From: Fidelibacterota bacterium UBA6817
Lineage (GTDB): Bacteria > Fidelibacterota > Fidelibacteria > Fidelibacterales > Fidelibacteraceae
Length of the DNA: 5,415 nt
Direction of reading: 5' to 3'
Assembly (NCBI GenBank): GCA_002452555.1
Contig: DKER01000029.1
Span: 1 to 5,415, forward strand
The translations under genes were made by a program, and so were the position numbers. Numbering within the stretch: the stretch's first letter is position 1; each line of letters starts with the position of its first letter. The notes beneath the pieces were generated by a model. That model had not been told where the DNA came from. It did no database searches and saw only the letters and a program-made list of their open reading frames with translations. Shown one piece after another: positions 1 to 5,023 of this stretch.

Positions 1-1
1 T

Positions 2-520
2 GCAGATAAAGCTAAAGCAATATTTACAAGTAGTATTAAAACAGCAGCAGAATTAAGAGATTCACTTATTTCAATCATTCCTCAAGATGAAGTTTTTAGA
101 GAAAAATTTAAAATTGCAACTGTCAGTCAGACAAAAAATGCAAGATATTATCTTTCTTCTATTGAAAACCACAAAAGAGGAAAGCAGCATCCGGAATTAT
201 TAGTAAATCTTAATCCAGATTCTGTTAATTTAGAACATATTCTTCCTCAAAATCCTGAAGGTAATTATCCAACTTTCACAGATGAACAACATTCTGCATA
301 CTATAAAAGAATTGGAAACCTTACATTAATGAAAACAAAGGAGAACAATGACTTTAAAAGTTCTAAATTTTCTGTTAAAAAAACGAAATATGCTGAATCT
401 GAATTATGGATAACAAATTCTATATCAACTTTATCAGAATGGAATATTAATGAAATTAATAATAGACAAGTTGAATTAGCAGAATTAGCAATAAAAACAT
501 GGAGCTTAAACTTTAATTAA
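2..520 (+). CDS. GmrSD-type DUF262/DUF1524 nuclease, C-terminal part (5' end outside window)
   Basis: The reading frame is open from the left edge and ends with TAA at 518-520, giving 172 residues of the C-terminus of a larger protein. The diagnostic segment is NLEHILPQN, with the His at fragment residue 79, followed about 27 residues later by IGNLTLM with Asn at 106. This His...Asn spacing and the GNLTL signature are typical of the DUF1524 HNH-like nuclease domain at the C-terminus of DUF262 (GmrSD-like) proteins. In known members the N-terminal DUF262 domain is a DndB/ParB-like NTPase and the HNH part cuts DNA; that N-terminal part is not in view. The gene lies one base upstream of a DNA methyltransferase, so it is probably the nuclease of a defence pair. 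An ATG at 329 lies inside the domain and is not a real start. Whether the enzyme cuts modified or unmodified DNA cannot be read from this fragment. Confidence 0.82.
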   Translation, partial: ADKAKAIFTSSIKTAAELRDSLISIIPQDEVFREKFKIATVSQTKNARYYLSSIENHKRGKQHPELLVNLNPDSVNLEHILPQNPEGNYPTFTDEQHSAYYKRIGNLTLMKTKENNDFKSSKFSVKKTKYAESELWITNSISTLSEWNINEINNRQVELAELAIKTWSLNFN

Positions 521-521
521 A

Positions 522-1532
522 ATGATTGAAAAATATATTAATAAAATCCACAATGGAGACTGCCTTGAATTATTCAAGAATATTCCTGATAATTCTGTTG
601 ATGTTACTTTTGCTGACCCCCCATTTAATCTAAAGAAGAATTATTCAAGTTATAAAGATAGCCTTGAATTTCAAGAGTATCTGGATTGGTGCGAAATGTG
701 GATTTCAGAAATGGTTAGAGTAACCAAGTCGACTGGTTCGATTTTTCTTCATAATATACCCAAGTGGTTAACTTATTACGCAACTTATTTAAATAAATTT
801 GCAAATTTCAAACATTGGATTTCATGGGATGCAGCAACTGCACCAATGGGAAAATCATTGCAACCTGCCCATTACGGAATACTATTTTACACAAAAGAAG
901 CAAATGGTACAAAAATCTATGAATTAAGATATCCACATAAACGTGATAGGAAACAAGGTTATTTATGGAAAGATTATGGTGGAAAAAAAGATCAGTTACA
1001 TCCATTTGGACCATTGGTTTCTGATGTTTGGACAGATATTCACAGAATAAAACATAACACAAAAAGAGATCCGCATCCTTGCCAGTTGCCTATTCATTTA
1101 ATGGATAGATTAATTCTTATGACTACCGATGAAAATGATATTATACTTGACCCATTCTCTGGGACTGGAACGACAGCTATTTCAGCGAAACGACTTGGTA
1201 GAAAATATATAGGATTTGAATTAGATAAAAAATATGTAGAAATATCTCGACAAAAACTTGAAAGAACGCTACCTAACTTTAAATTAGGTGAAAGTTGGGT
1301 AAGCTTTTATTTGAATGATATTGTTACAATTAGAAATAATGACTGGAATAATCTTGCAAAATACTTTTCTATACCGAATCCATTAAGGAATATTGATTTT
1401 GAACGAGTAAAATTAATTGACAAAAAATTAATTCCCAAAGAACCCGATATTGAAAAAGATGTCTTGGGAAACGAAAGCGAAATAACAGAAAAGCCATCAA
1501 AATATAAATGGGAAGAAAATTATCGAGATTGA
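522..1532 (+). CDS. Beta-class site-specific DNA methyltransferase (probably N6-adenine)
   Basis: A complete 336-residue methyltransferase that transfers a methyl group from S-adenosylmethionine to an exocyclic amino group in DNA. The catalytic motif IV comes first (ADPPFNL, residues 31-37, preceded by NGDCLELF). The AdoMet-binding motif I follows near the C-terminal side (LDPFSGTGTT, residues 209-218), then motif II (IGFELD, 230-235). A HPCQLP segment (185-190) matches the usual HPxxxP element. This order defines the beta class, as in M.HinfI-like enzymes. DPPF rather than SPPY favours adenine over N4-cytosine, but this is not proof. The stretch from about 125 to 180 is the likely target recognition region. 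About 80 Lys/Glu-rich residues follow the catalytic fold and match nothing I recognise. ATG follows the nuclease stop by one base and has no well-placed Shine-Dalgarno (GGAG at 501-504 is too far), so translational coupling is likely. The target sequence is unknown. Confidence 0.95.
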   Translation: MIEKYINKIHNGDCLELFKNIPDNSVDVTFADPPFNLKKNYSSYKDSLEFQEYLDWCEMWISEMVRVTKSTGSIFLHNIPKWLTYYATYLNKFANFKHWISWDAATAPMGKSLQPAHYGILFYTKEANGTKIYELRYPHKRDRKQGYLWKDYGGKKDQLHPFGPLVSDVWTDIHRIKHNTKRDPHPCQLPIHLMDRLILMTTDENDIILDPFSGTGTTAISAKRLGRKYIGFELDKKYVEISRQKLERTLPNFKLGESWVSFYLNDIVTIRNNDWNNLAKYFSIPNPLRNIDFERVKLIDKKLIPKEPDIEKDVLGNESEITEKPSKYKWEENYRD

Positions 1533-1576
1533 TAGCCCAACGCTAAGACAGGAACATTTGCAGGTCTTACGGGCTA
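1533..1576. repeat. Two-step inverted repeat directly after the methyltransferase stop
   Basis: The left arm is TAGCCC (1533-1538), five bases AACGC, then TAAGAC (1544-1549). The right arm is GTCTTA (1564-1569), one base C, then GGGCTA (1571-1576). Both stems pair perfectly, with an asymmetric 5-to-1 internal bulge and a 14-base loop. The left arm begins on the base after the TGA stop and contains GCCCAAC, which fits the integron R'' consensus RYYYAAC. The right arm lacks a matching GTTRRRY. No T-run follows (ACTTAAAACC), so it is not a classical intrinsic terminator. It may be a degenerate recombination site, a transcript-stabilising hairpin or part of a mobile-element end. The structure is certain as sequence; the role is not. 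Confidence 0.6.
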
Positions 1577-1598
1577 ACTTAAAACCAAAACCTGCAAA
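1557..1598. repeat. Competing 9-bp inverted repeat TTTGCAGGT/ACCTGCAAA
   Basis: TTTGCAGGT at 1557-1565 is perfectly complementary to ACCTGCAAA at 1590-1598, with a 24-base loop. It shares bases with the loop and right arm of the 1533-1576 hairpin, so the two folds exclude each other. A switch between RNA or single-stranded DNA folds is possible, but could be chance in this AT-rich stretch. Confidence 0.45.
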
Positions 1599-1667
1599 AG
1601 AGCATGCCTTTTCAAACGCACAGACAGAAATATATGCAGCAAAAAAATAAAGACAAGAACGGCCAGC

Positions 1668-1797
1668 TTGTAACAAAGTGTATATGCCATAAGGGTTTCA
1701 GTGGGTATTCAAGCGTTGTAGCCCGCTCAAACTTTCGTGTCGGTGGACAGGATACTGCCCCGCAATCACTTAAGGTACATACACTCGACCGTTATGC
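1668..1797 (+). repeat. Large imperfect inverted repeat resembling an integron attC site
   Basis: The outer arms are TAAC (1671-1674) and GTTA (1791-1794). Inside them come GTGTAT (1678-1683) and ATACAC (1779-1784), separated from the outer arms by 3 bases (AAA) on the left and 6 (TCGACC) on the right. Further in, CCATAAG (1687-1693) pairs with CTTAAGG (1769-1775) with one mismatch. The middle holds smaller GC-rich pairings, e.g. GTGGG with CCCGC. Two short paired boxes per arm, unequal spacers, a long variable middle and about 127 bp in total are the architecture of attC sites. The 5' TAACAAA and 3' GTTATGC edges also resemble that class, although GTTATGC departs from GTTRRRY at one position. 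No integrase is in the window. It could instead be a dispersed chromosomal repeat of the attC-like type or a structured RNA. Confidence 0.42.
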
Positions 1798-1813
1798 GAT
1801 GTCTCCAAAATGA

Positions 1814-1954
1814 ATTTGCTTTAGTAAAAAAGATTTGTTATTATTTTTTTCGTATTAATTATTGCTAACTGTTTTGAGCTTCATCTGAAACAATAGCATT
1901 CCATCCAATTGGAATTAATGATAGAATGAAAAACATATTATATGGGAAGAAGAC
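1814..1954. other. AT-rich leader of the orphan gene
   Basis: This AT-rich stretch carries no convincing coding frame. It contains a run of T residues around 1845-1850, a perfect 10-base palindrome TCCAATTGGA (1904-1913), and, just before the next ATG, GGAAG at 1945-1949 as a plausible ribosome binding site. A promoter for the 115-residue gene probably lies here, but I cannot place -35/-10 (or Bacteroidota -33/-7) boxes with confidence. Confidence 0.4.
1904..1913. promoter_or_regulatory. Perfect palindrome TCCAATTGGA upstream of the orphan gene
   Basis: A 10-base perfect dyad about 40 bases upstream of the ATG at 1955. The position would suit an operator or a dimeric regulator site. It is short enough to occur by chance, and no known regulator is implied. 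Confidence 0.2.
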
Positions 1955-2302
1955 ATGAACATTCAACCATACTTCCCAAACATATTACAATCACGTTTAG
2001 TGAAAGAATGTGAAGTGGATGATTATCTAATAAAACTATTAACAGATGTAATTTGTGGTGGAATTATTCAATGTCCACATGTTCTAATTGCGTATAAAAA
2101 AGGAAGCACAGAACCATGTTATGCTATTGCTTCTGAAGCAAGCACACTTGTTAGTTACTTCACATACTACATTGGTGCTTACCCAGGGTATGGTCATATG
2201 AATTATGGGTCTGCTATTGAATTTGGTGAACTTGATGTTTTTGAAAAATTAGCTGTTGAATTAATGGAAAAGGCACTAAATGTTAAAATAATCTGGAAAT
2301 GA
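1955..2302 (+). CDS. Hypothetical protein, 115 residues, no recognised family
   Basis: A complete reading frame starting with ATG after a modest GGAAG ribosome binding site (1945-1949, 5-base gap) and ending with TGA. The protein is acidic to neutral, has no signal peptide or clear membrane helix, and carries four Cys and several His residues (ICGG, QCPH, PCYA near residues 34-56). A Gly/Tyr-rich centre (YIGAYPGYGHMNYGS, about residues 72-86) is followed by an amphipathic C-terminal helix (FEKLAVELMEKAL, about 97-109). It looks like a small compact alpha/beta soluble protein, but I recognise no family. It sits between the attC-like repeat and a broken TPR gene, with no operon partner. That isolation fits a cassette-borne gene. 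Codon use is AT-rich like the nuclease/methyltransferase pair and unlike the lysine operon. Confidence 0.68.
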   Translation: MNIQPYFPNILQSRLVKECEVDDYLIKLLTDVICGGIIQCPHVLIAYKKGSTEPCYAIASEASTLVSYFTYYIGAYPGYGHMNYGSAIEFGELDVFEKLAVELMEKALNVKIIWK

Positions 2303-2381
2303 AAATAAAGTAGCTGGATTAATGAACATCAATAAATTAAATTCCATAAATTGAATGTGATAAGATACTTAGGATGCATAT

Positions 2382-2641
2382 ATGAAACCTATTGATGAAG
2401 TATTAAAACTTATAGAGAATAAACGTTTTGAAGAAGCAGAATCCGTTTTGAAGAGTTGTTGGTGTTGAATCCTGAAGCCCCCGATATTTTGTACAATCTT
2501 GGTATGCTTTATGCTGAACTGGATAAACCAGAAAAAAGTGTTAAAACTATACTGAAATGTATCAATGTAGATCCCGTTAATTCTAATGCTTATGTTGCTC
2601 TTGGTTTTGCATATTATAAACAGTCTGAACGTCTAATCTAA
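2382..2641 (+). pseudogene. TPR-repeat protein remnant, frameshifted and 3'-truncated
   Basis: An ATG at 2382 (AGGA at 2371-2374 upstream) opens 24 codons, MKPIDEVLKLIENKRF and onward to VLK at 2451-2453, and then runs into a stop a few codons later. Shifting by one base restores a continuous tetratricopeptide pattern: VLK-(E)-LLVLNPEAPDILYNLG, then MLYAELDKPEKSVKTILK, then NVDPVNSNAYVALGFAYYKQ. The simplest explanation is loss of one G in what was AAGGAG at 2451-2455. With that G restored, about 86 residues follow the TPR spacing of 34 residues, with NP/DP helix breaks. The third TPR stops after its first helix: the last codons (SERLI and TAA) are read from the octamer repeat starting at 2623. 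The gene is therefore broken twice. A sequencing error could explain the frameshift but not the lost 3' end. TPR proteins mediate protein-protein contacts; no partner is evident. Confidence 0.7.
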
Positions 2642-2675
2642 ACTTCTGAACTTCTGAACCTCTGAACTCATGAAC
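2623..2675. repeat. Degenerate octamer repeat block, left copy (NTCTGAAC)
   Basis: Octamers of the form NTCTGAAC occur at 2623-2630, 2644-2651, 2652-2659 and 2660-2667, with a variant TCATGAAC at 2668-2675 and decayed units between 2631 and 2643. The block encodes the final residues and stop of the TPR remnant. The same octamer family recurs at 2914-2961. Confidence 0.85.
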
Positions 2676-2693
2676 CAAGTTCCATAATTCTTC

Positions 2694-2731
2694 ATTCAAT
2701 TCAGACTTCAGACTTCAGAATTCAGTATTCA
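2694..2731. repeat. Degenerate heptamer repeat block, left copy (GACTTCA)
   Basis: After ATTCAATTCA (2694-2703) come GACTTCA (2704-2710), GACTTCA (2711-2717), GAATTCA (2718-2724) and GTATTCA (2725-2731). The right-hand block at 2791-2877 has the same entry sequence and the same order of end variants, so the two blocks are related copies with different unit numbers. Confidence 0.85.
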
Positions 2732-2740
2732 AACATAGAT

Positions 2741-2758
2741 ATACAGGATATTCAGGAT
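2741..2758. repeat. Two tandem 9-mers ATACAGGAT/ATTCAGGAT
   Basis: ATACAGGAT (2741-2749) is followed directly by ATTCAGGAT (2750-2758), differing at one base. They lie between the two heptamer blocks and look like a third short-repeat family in the same non-coding stretch. With only two units this is modest evidence. Confidence 0.5.
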
Positions 2759-2790
2759 AAGGCATTAATATGCTTTCTAATCCCGCCCTA

Positions 2791-2877
2791 ATTCAATTCA
2801 GACTTTTGACTTTAGACTTTTGACTTTAGACTTTTGACTTTAGACTTCAGACTTCAGACTTCAGAATTCAATATTCA
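2791..2877. repeat. Degenerate heptamer repeat block, right copy (GACTTTT/GACTTTA/GACTTCA)
   Basis: After ATTCAATTCA (2791-2800) there are nine head-to-tail heptamers from 2801 to 2863. The first six alternate GACTTTT and GACTTTA, and the last three are GACTTCA. They end with GAATTCA (2864-2870) and ATATTCA (2871-2877). The alternation of two variants implies growth by 14-base steps. It is non-coding and of a type seen as dispersed short tandem repeats in several bacterial groups. Confidence 0.9.
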
Positions 2878-2885
2878 TTGGTCAG

Positions 2886-2915
2886 TTGACAGCCAAGGTA
2901 TGCAGCGTGTTACAT
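2886..2915 (+). promoter_or_regulatory. Possible promoter for the Rrf2-dehydrogenase-aminotransferase operon
   Basis: TTGACA at 2886-2891 matches the sigma-70 -35 consensus exactly. A weak -10 candidate, TTACAT, lies at 2910-2915 after an 18-base spacer. TTGG/CCAA (2879-2882 and 2894-2897) make a small dyad around the -35 box that could be an operator. Transcription from here would start inside the octamer repeat block, leaving it in the 5' leader. The weak -10 and the possible Bacteroidota context (different promoter consensus) make this a tentative call. Confidence 0.22.
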
Positions 2916-2961
2916 CTAAACGTCTGAACGTCTCAACCTCTCAACCTCTGAACGTCTCAAC
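2914..2961. repeat. Degenerate octamer repeat block, right copy
   Basis: Six contiguous octamers: ATCTAAAC (2914-2921), GTCTGAAC (2922-2929), GTCTCAAC (2930-2937), CTCTCAAC (2938-2945), CTCTGAAC (2946-2953) and GTCTCAAC (2954-2961). They belong to the same family as the block at 2623-2675. The block ends 30 bases before the ATG of the regulator gene, so it probably lies in that operon's leader or promoter region. Confidence 0.9.
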
Positions 2962-2991
2962 CCAAAATCTATTTGCCTCTTTCCGAAAAAA

Positions 2992-3447
2992 ATGTTAGAC
3001 TCACCTAAACATATTGGTTTAAGCATGTCTGCATCGTTAAAACTGTCAAAAGCGGCGAAGGCTGTTCACTGCCTTGCCAGAGTCCACCCAAACGCATTGT
3101 CAAGCGAGGCGATATCCGCCATGACAGGTGTTAATGCGTCCCAGCTTCGACAAATATTGTCCCTGCTGACGAAAGCCGGGTTTATCCGGAGTATTCAAGG
3201 CGCAGGGGGTGGTTTTATCCTAAATAGCCCTCCGGAAGAGATTAATCTGCAACAACTGTATTGTGCCATTGAAACCCGAAAAGCATTTCATCTATCTGTT
3301 GGTGAAAACAATGGTCAGCCTGAACTCAGCAAGAAGATCAATGACTATTTTTTGAACCTTTTTGAGAATATTCAAAGAGATATCGAAATAAAAATGGAAA
3401 CAATTACATTGGCTGATCTTATTGGAGATGTGGAGAAAACAAAATGA
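2992..3447 (+). CDS. Rrf2-family transcriptional regulator, YwnA-like, lacking Fe-S cysteines
   Basis: A 151-residue winged helix-turn-helix DNA-binding protein. The Rrf2 fold is clear: an N-terminal helix KLSKAAKAVHCLARV (17-31), the helix-turn-helix SSEAISAMTGVNASQLRQIL (37-56), a helix leading to LLTKAGFIRS, and the glycine-rich wing QGAGGGFIL (69-77). PPEEINLQQLYCAIE (80-94) starts the dimerisation region. The only cysteines are at 27 and 91, not the three clustered Cys that hold Fe-S in IscR, NsrR or RsrR, so it probably senses something other than Fe-S or NO. This pattern resembles the YwnA subgroup. No clear ribosome binding site precedes ATG 2992. The in-frame ATG at 3025 (MSASLKLSK) gives 140 residues and fits family length better, so the true start may be there. 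Its stop lies 13 bases before the dehydrogenase, so it is very likely the operon's own regulator. Confidence 0.9.
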   Translation: MLDSPKHIGLSMSASLKLSKAAKAVHCLARVHPNALSSEAISAMTGVNASQLRQILSLLTKAGFIRSIQGAGGGFILNSPPEEINLQQLYCAIETRKAFHLSVGENNGQPELSKKINDYFLNLFENIQRDIEIKMETITLADLIGDVEKTK

Positions 3448-3448
3448 G

Positions 3449-3453
3449 AGGAG
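3449..3453 (+). promoter_or_regulatory. Ribosome binding site AGGAG that fixes the dehydrogenase start
   Basis: AGGAG lies 7 bases before ATG 3461. The upstream in-frame ATG at 3422 lies inside the regulator gene, has no such signal and would add 13 residues with no family match, so 3461 is the start. Confidence 0.8.
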
Positions 3454-3460
3454 AAGATAT

Positions 3461-4993
3461 ATGGATTTTTTGAATCAATTAGGGATTAAAGCCGAGAATT
3501 TCGGCTGTTCAACCGGTCAGGAATGGTTGAAACGCACCGATGAAGGAATGTTGGATGTGGTGTCTCCGGCAGATGGCAAACATATAGCCGGTGTTTATCA
3601 GTGCTCGGAAGAAGATTATGAAAAGACGATTGAAAAGGCTAAAAATGCGTTTAAAATCTGGAGAAAGACTCCGGCACCCCAAAGAGGGGAGATCGTGCGA
3701 CAGATCGGATTGAAACTCCGTGAGTATAAAGATCCCCTTGGACGACTGGTTTCCTATGAAATGGGGAAATCCCTGCAGGAAGGATGGGGAGAAGTCCAGG
3801 AGATGATTGATATTTGTGATTTTGCCGTGGGGCAATCCCGCATGCTTTATGGATTTACAATGGTGTCAGAGCGTCCCATGCACCGCATGTATGACCAGTA
3901 TCACCCGTTGGGAATAGTCGGTATTGTGACGGCATTTAATTTCCCGGTGGCCGTTTGGGCATGGAATGCTATGATTGCAGCTGTATGTGGCGATGTGAAT
4001 GTCTGGAAACCATCCTCTAAAGTTCCCCTGACTGCCGTAGCTGTTCAAAATATTGTAGCTGAGGTCCTGAAAGAAAATAACCTTCCTGAAGGGATTTTTA
4101 ATCTGATTATCGGCCGCGGCCGTACGGTGGGTGAACGGATGCTTAATGACAAACGGGTTGCATTGATTTCCATTACCGGTTCTACAGCCGTTGGCCGACA
4201 TGCAAATGAGGTTCTGGCAAAACGTTTCGGAAAAATTATATGCGAACTGGGCGGAAATAATGCCATAATAATTACACCTGATGCTGATTTGAAAATGGCA
4301 GTTCCGGCTATCGTTTTCGGTGCCGTAGGAACGGCAGGACAGCGGTGTACATCAACCCGCCGTTTGATCATTCATGAATCTGTCTATGACAAGGTAAAGG
4401 AATCCTTGGTAAAAGCTTATCAATCTCTGAAAATCGGAACCCCCATGGACATTAAAAACCATGTAGGTCCCCTGATTGACAAGGGTGCCGTAAAAATGTT
4501 CTCTGATGCAATTGAAGAGGTTAAAAAATCTGGCGGAAATCTTGTATACGGCGGGGATGTCCTGAATGGTCCCGGTTTTGAGTCCGGTTGCTATGTTAAG
4601 CCGGCTATTATGGAGGTAGAAAACAGCTATCCAATCGTACAGGAAGAGACGTTTGCTCCCGTTTTATACCTGATCAAATATTCAGGGGATGTTCAAAATG
4701 CCATCGATATTCAGAATGATGTGGTTCAGGGACTCTCGTCCTCCATTTTTACTACAAATATGCGTGAAGCAGAAACGTTTCTCAGTGCCTGGGGTTCGGA
4801 TTGCGGAATAGCCAATGTAAATATTGGAACTTCAGGAGCAGAAATCGGCGGTGCTTTTGGCGGCGAAAAAGAAACCGGAGGCGGTCGTGAATCAGGGTCT
4901 GATGCCTGGAAATTGTATATGCGGCGTCAAACGAATACAATCAATTTCGGTAAAGAACTTCCCCTTGCTCAGGGAATCAAATTTGATATTTAA
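3461..4993 (+). CDS. amaB: L-2-aminoadipate-6-semialdehyde / piperideine-6-carboxylate dehydrogenase (ALDH7, antiquitin type)
   Basis: A complete 510-residue NAD(P)-dependent aldehyde dehydrogenase, the usual antiquitin length. It oxidises 2-aminoadipate 6-semialdehyde, which is in equilibrium with piperideine-6-carboxylate, to L-2-aminoadipate in the cytoplasm. Visible landmarks are TAFNFPVAVWAWN (oxyanion Asn160), WKPS (Lys183, cofactor binding), ITGSTAVG (238-245), CELGGNN (general base Glu262), GTAGQRCTSTRR (nucleophile Cys296) and QEETFAP (Glu396, Phe398). The GTAGQRC context, the EMGK...GEVQEMIDICDFA stretch (100-122) and the Arg before the catalytic Cys are features of ALDH7 rather than of betaine or succinate-semialdehyde dehydrogenases. 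In human antiquitin the equivalent Arg and a Glu in the GEVQE region contact the aminoadipate end. Every key residue is present, so it should be active. A lysine 6-aminotransferase gene follows after 30 bases, which confirms the substrate. In some species the same gene is called pcd. Confidence 0.95.
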   Translation: MDFLNQLGIKAENFGCSTGQEWLKRTDEGMLDVVSPADGKHIAGVYQCSEEDYEKTIEKAKNAFKIWRKTPAPQRGEIVRQIGLKLREYKDPLGRLVSYEMGKSLQEGWGEVQEMIDICDFAVGQSRMLYGFTMVSERPMHRMYDQYHPLGIVGIVTAFNFPVAVWAWNAMIAAVCGDVNVWKPSSKVPLTAVAVQNIVAEVLKENNLPEGIFNLIIGRGRTVGERMLNDKRVALISITGSTAVGRHANEVLAKRFGKIICELGGNNAIIITPDADLKMAVPAIVFGAVGTAGQRCTSTRRLIIHESVYDKVKESLVKAYQSLKIGTPMDIKNHVGPLIDKGAVKMFSDAIEEVKKSGGNLVYGGDVLNGPGFESGCYVKPAIMEVENSYPIVQEETFAPVLYLIKYSGDVQNAIDIQNDVVQGLSSSIFTTNMREAETFLSAWGSDCGIANVNIGTSGAEIGGAFGGEKETGGGRESGSDAWKLYMRRQTNTINFGKELPLAQGIKFDI

Positions 4994-5012
4994 TAATTGT
5001 TTAACGGAGAAA

Positions 5013-5019
5013 GAGAGGA
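5013..5019 (+). promoter_or_regulatory. Ribosome binding site GAGAGGA of the aminotransferase gene
   Basis: The purine-rich GAGAGGA ends four bases before ATG 5024. It supports this ATG, which is also where homology to lysine aminotransferases begins. No terminator-like hairpin lies in the 30 bases between the two genes, so they are probably co-transcribed. Confidence 0.6.
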
Positions 5020-5023
5020 CTGA

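Noticed and set aside
329..520. Separate 63-residue gene starting at ATG 329
   Set aside because: The same frame is open to the left edge and carries the EHILPQ part of the nuclease domain. The ATG is an internal Met in GNLTLM.
808..1062. Minus-strand 84-codon open frame
   Set aside because: It lies entirely inside the well-supported methyltransferase gene and has no family signature.
1533..1576. Rho-independent terminator of the methyltransferase gene
   Set aside because: The stem has a 5-to-1 bulge and a 14-base loop, and is followed by ACTTAAAACC with no T-run.
1604..1813. 69-codon open frame MPFQTHRQKYMQQ... as a gene
   Set aside because: More than half of it is the attC-like inverted repeat, there is no ribosome binding site and the composition is not protein-like. 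It is best explained as chance translation of a structured repeat.
2451..2456. Programmed -1 frameshift in the TPR gene
   Set aside because: There is no slippery heptamer of the X XXY YYZ type or downstream pseudoknot, and the 3' end is also lost, so simple decay is more likely.
2623..2961. CRISPR array
   Set aside because: Units are 7-9 bases, degenerate and head-to-tail with no unique spacers of 25-40 bases. No cas gene is in the window.
3509..4371. Three minus-strand open frames of 108-111 codons
   Set aside because: They are antisense to the dehydrogenase, whose frame is certain from its catalytic motifs. They arise from its codon bias.
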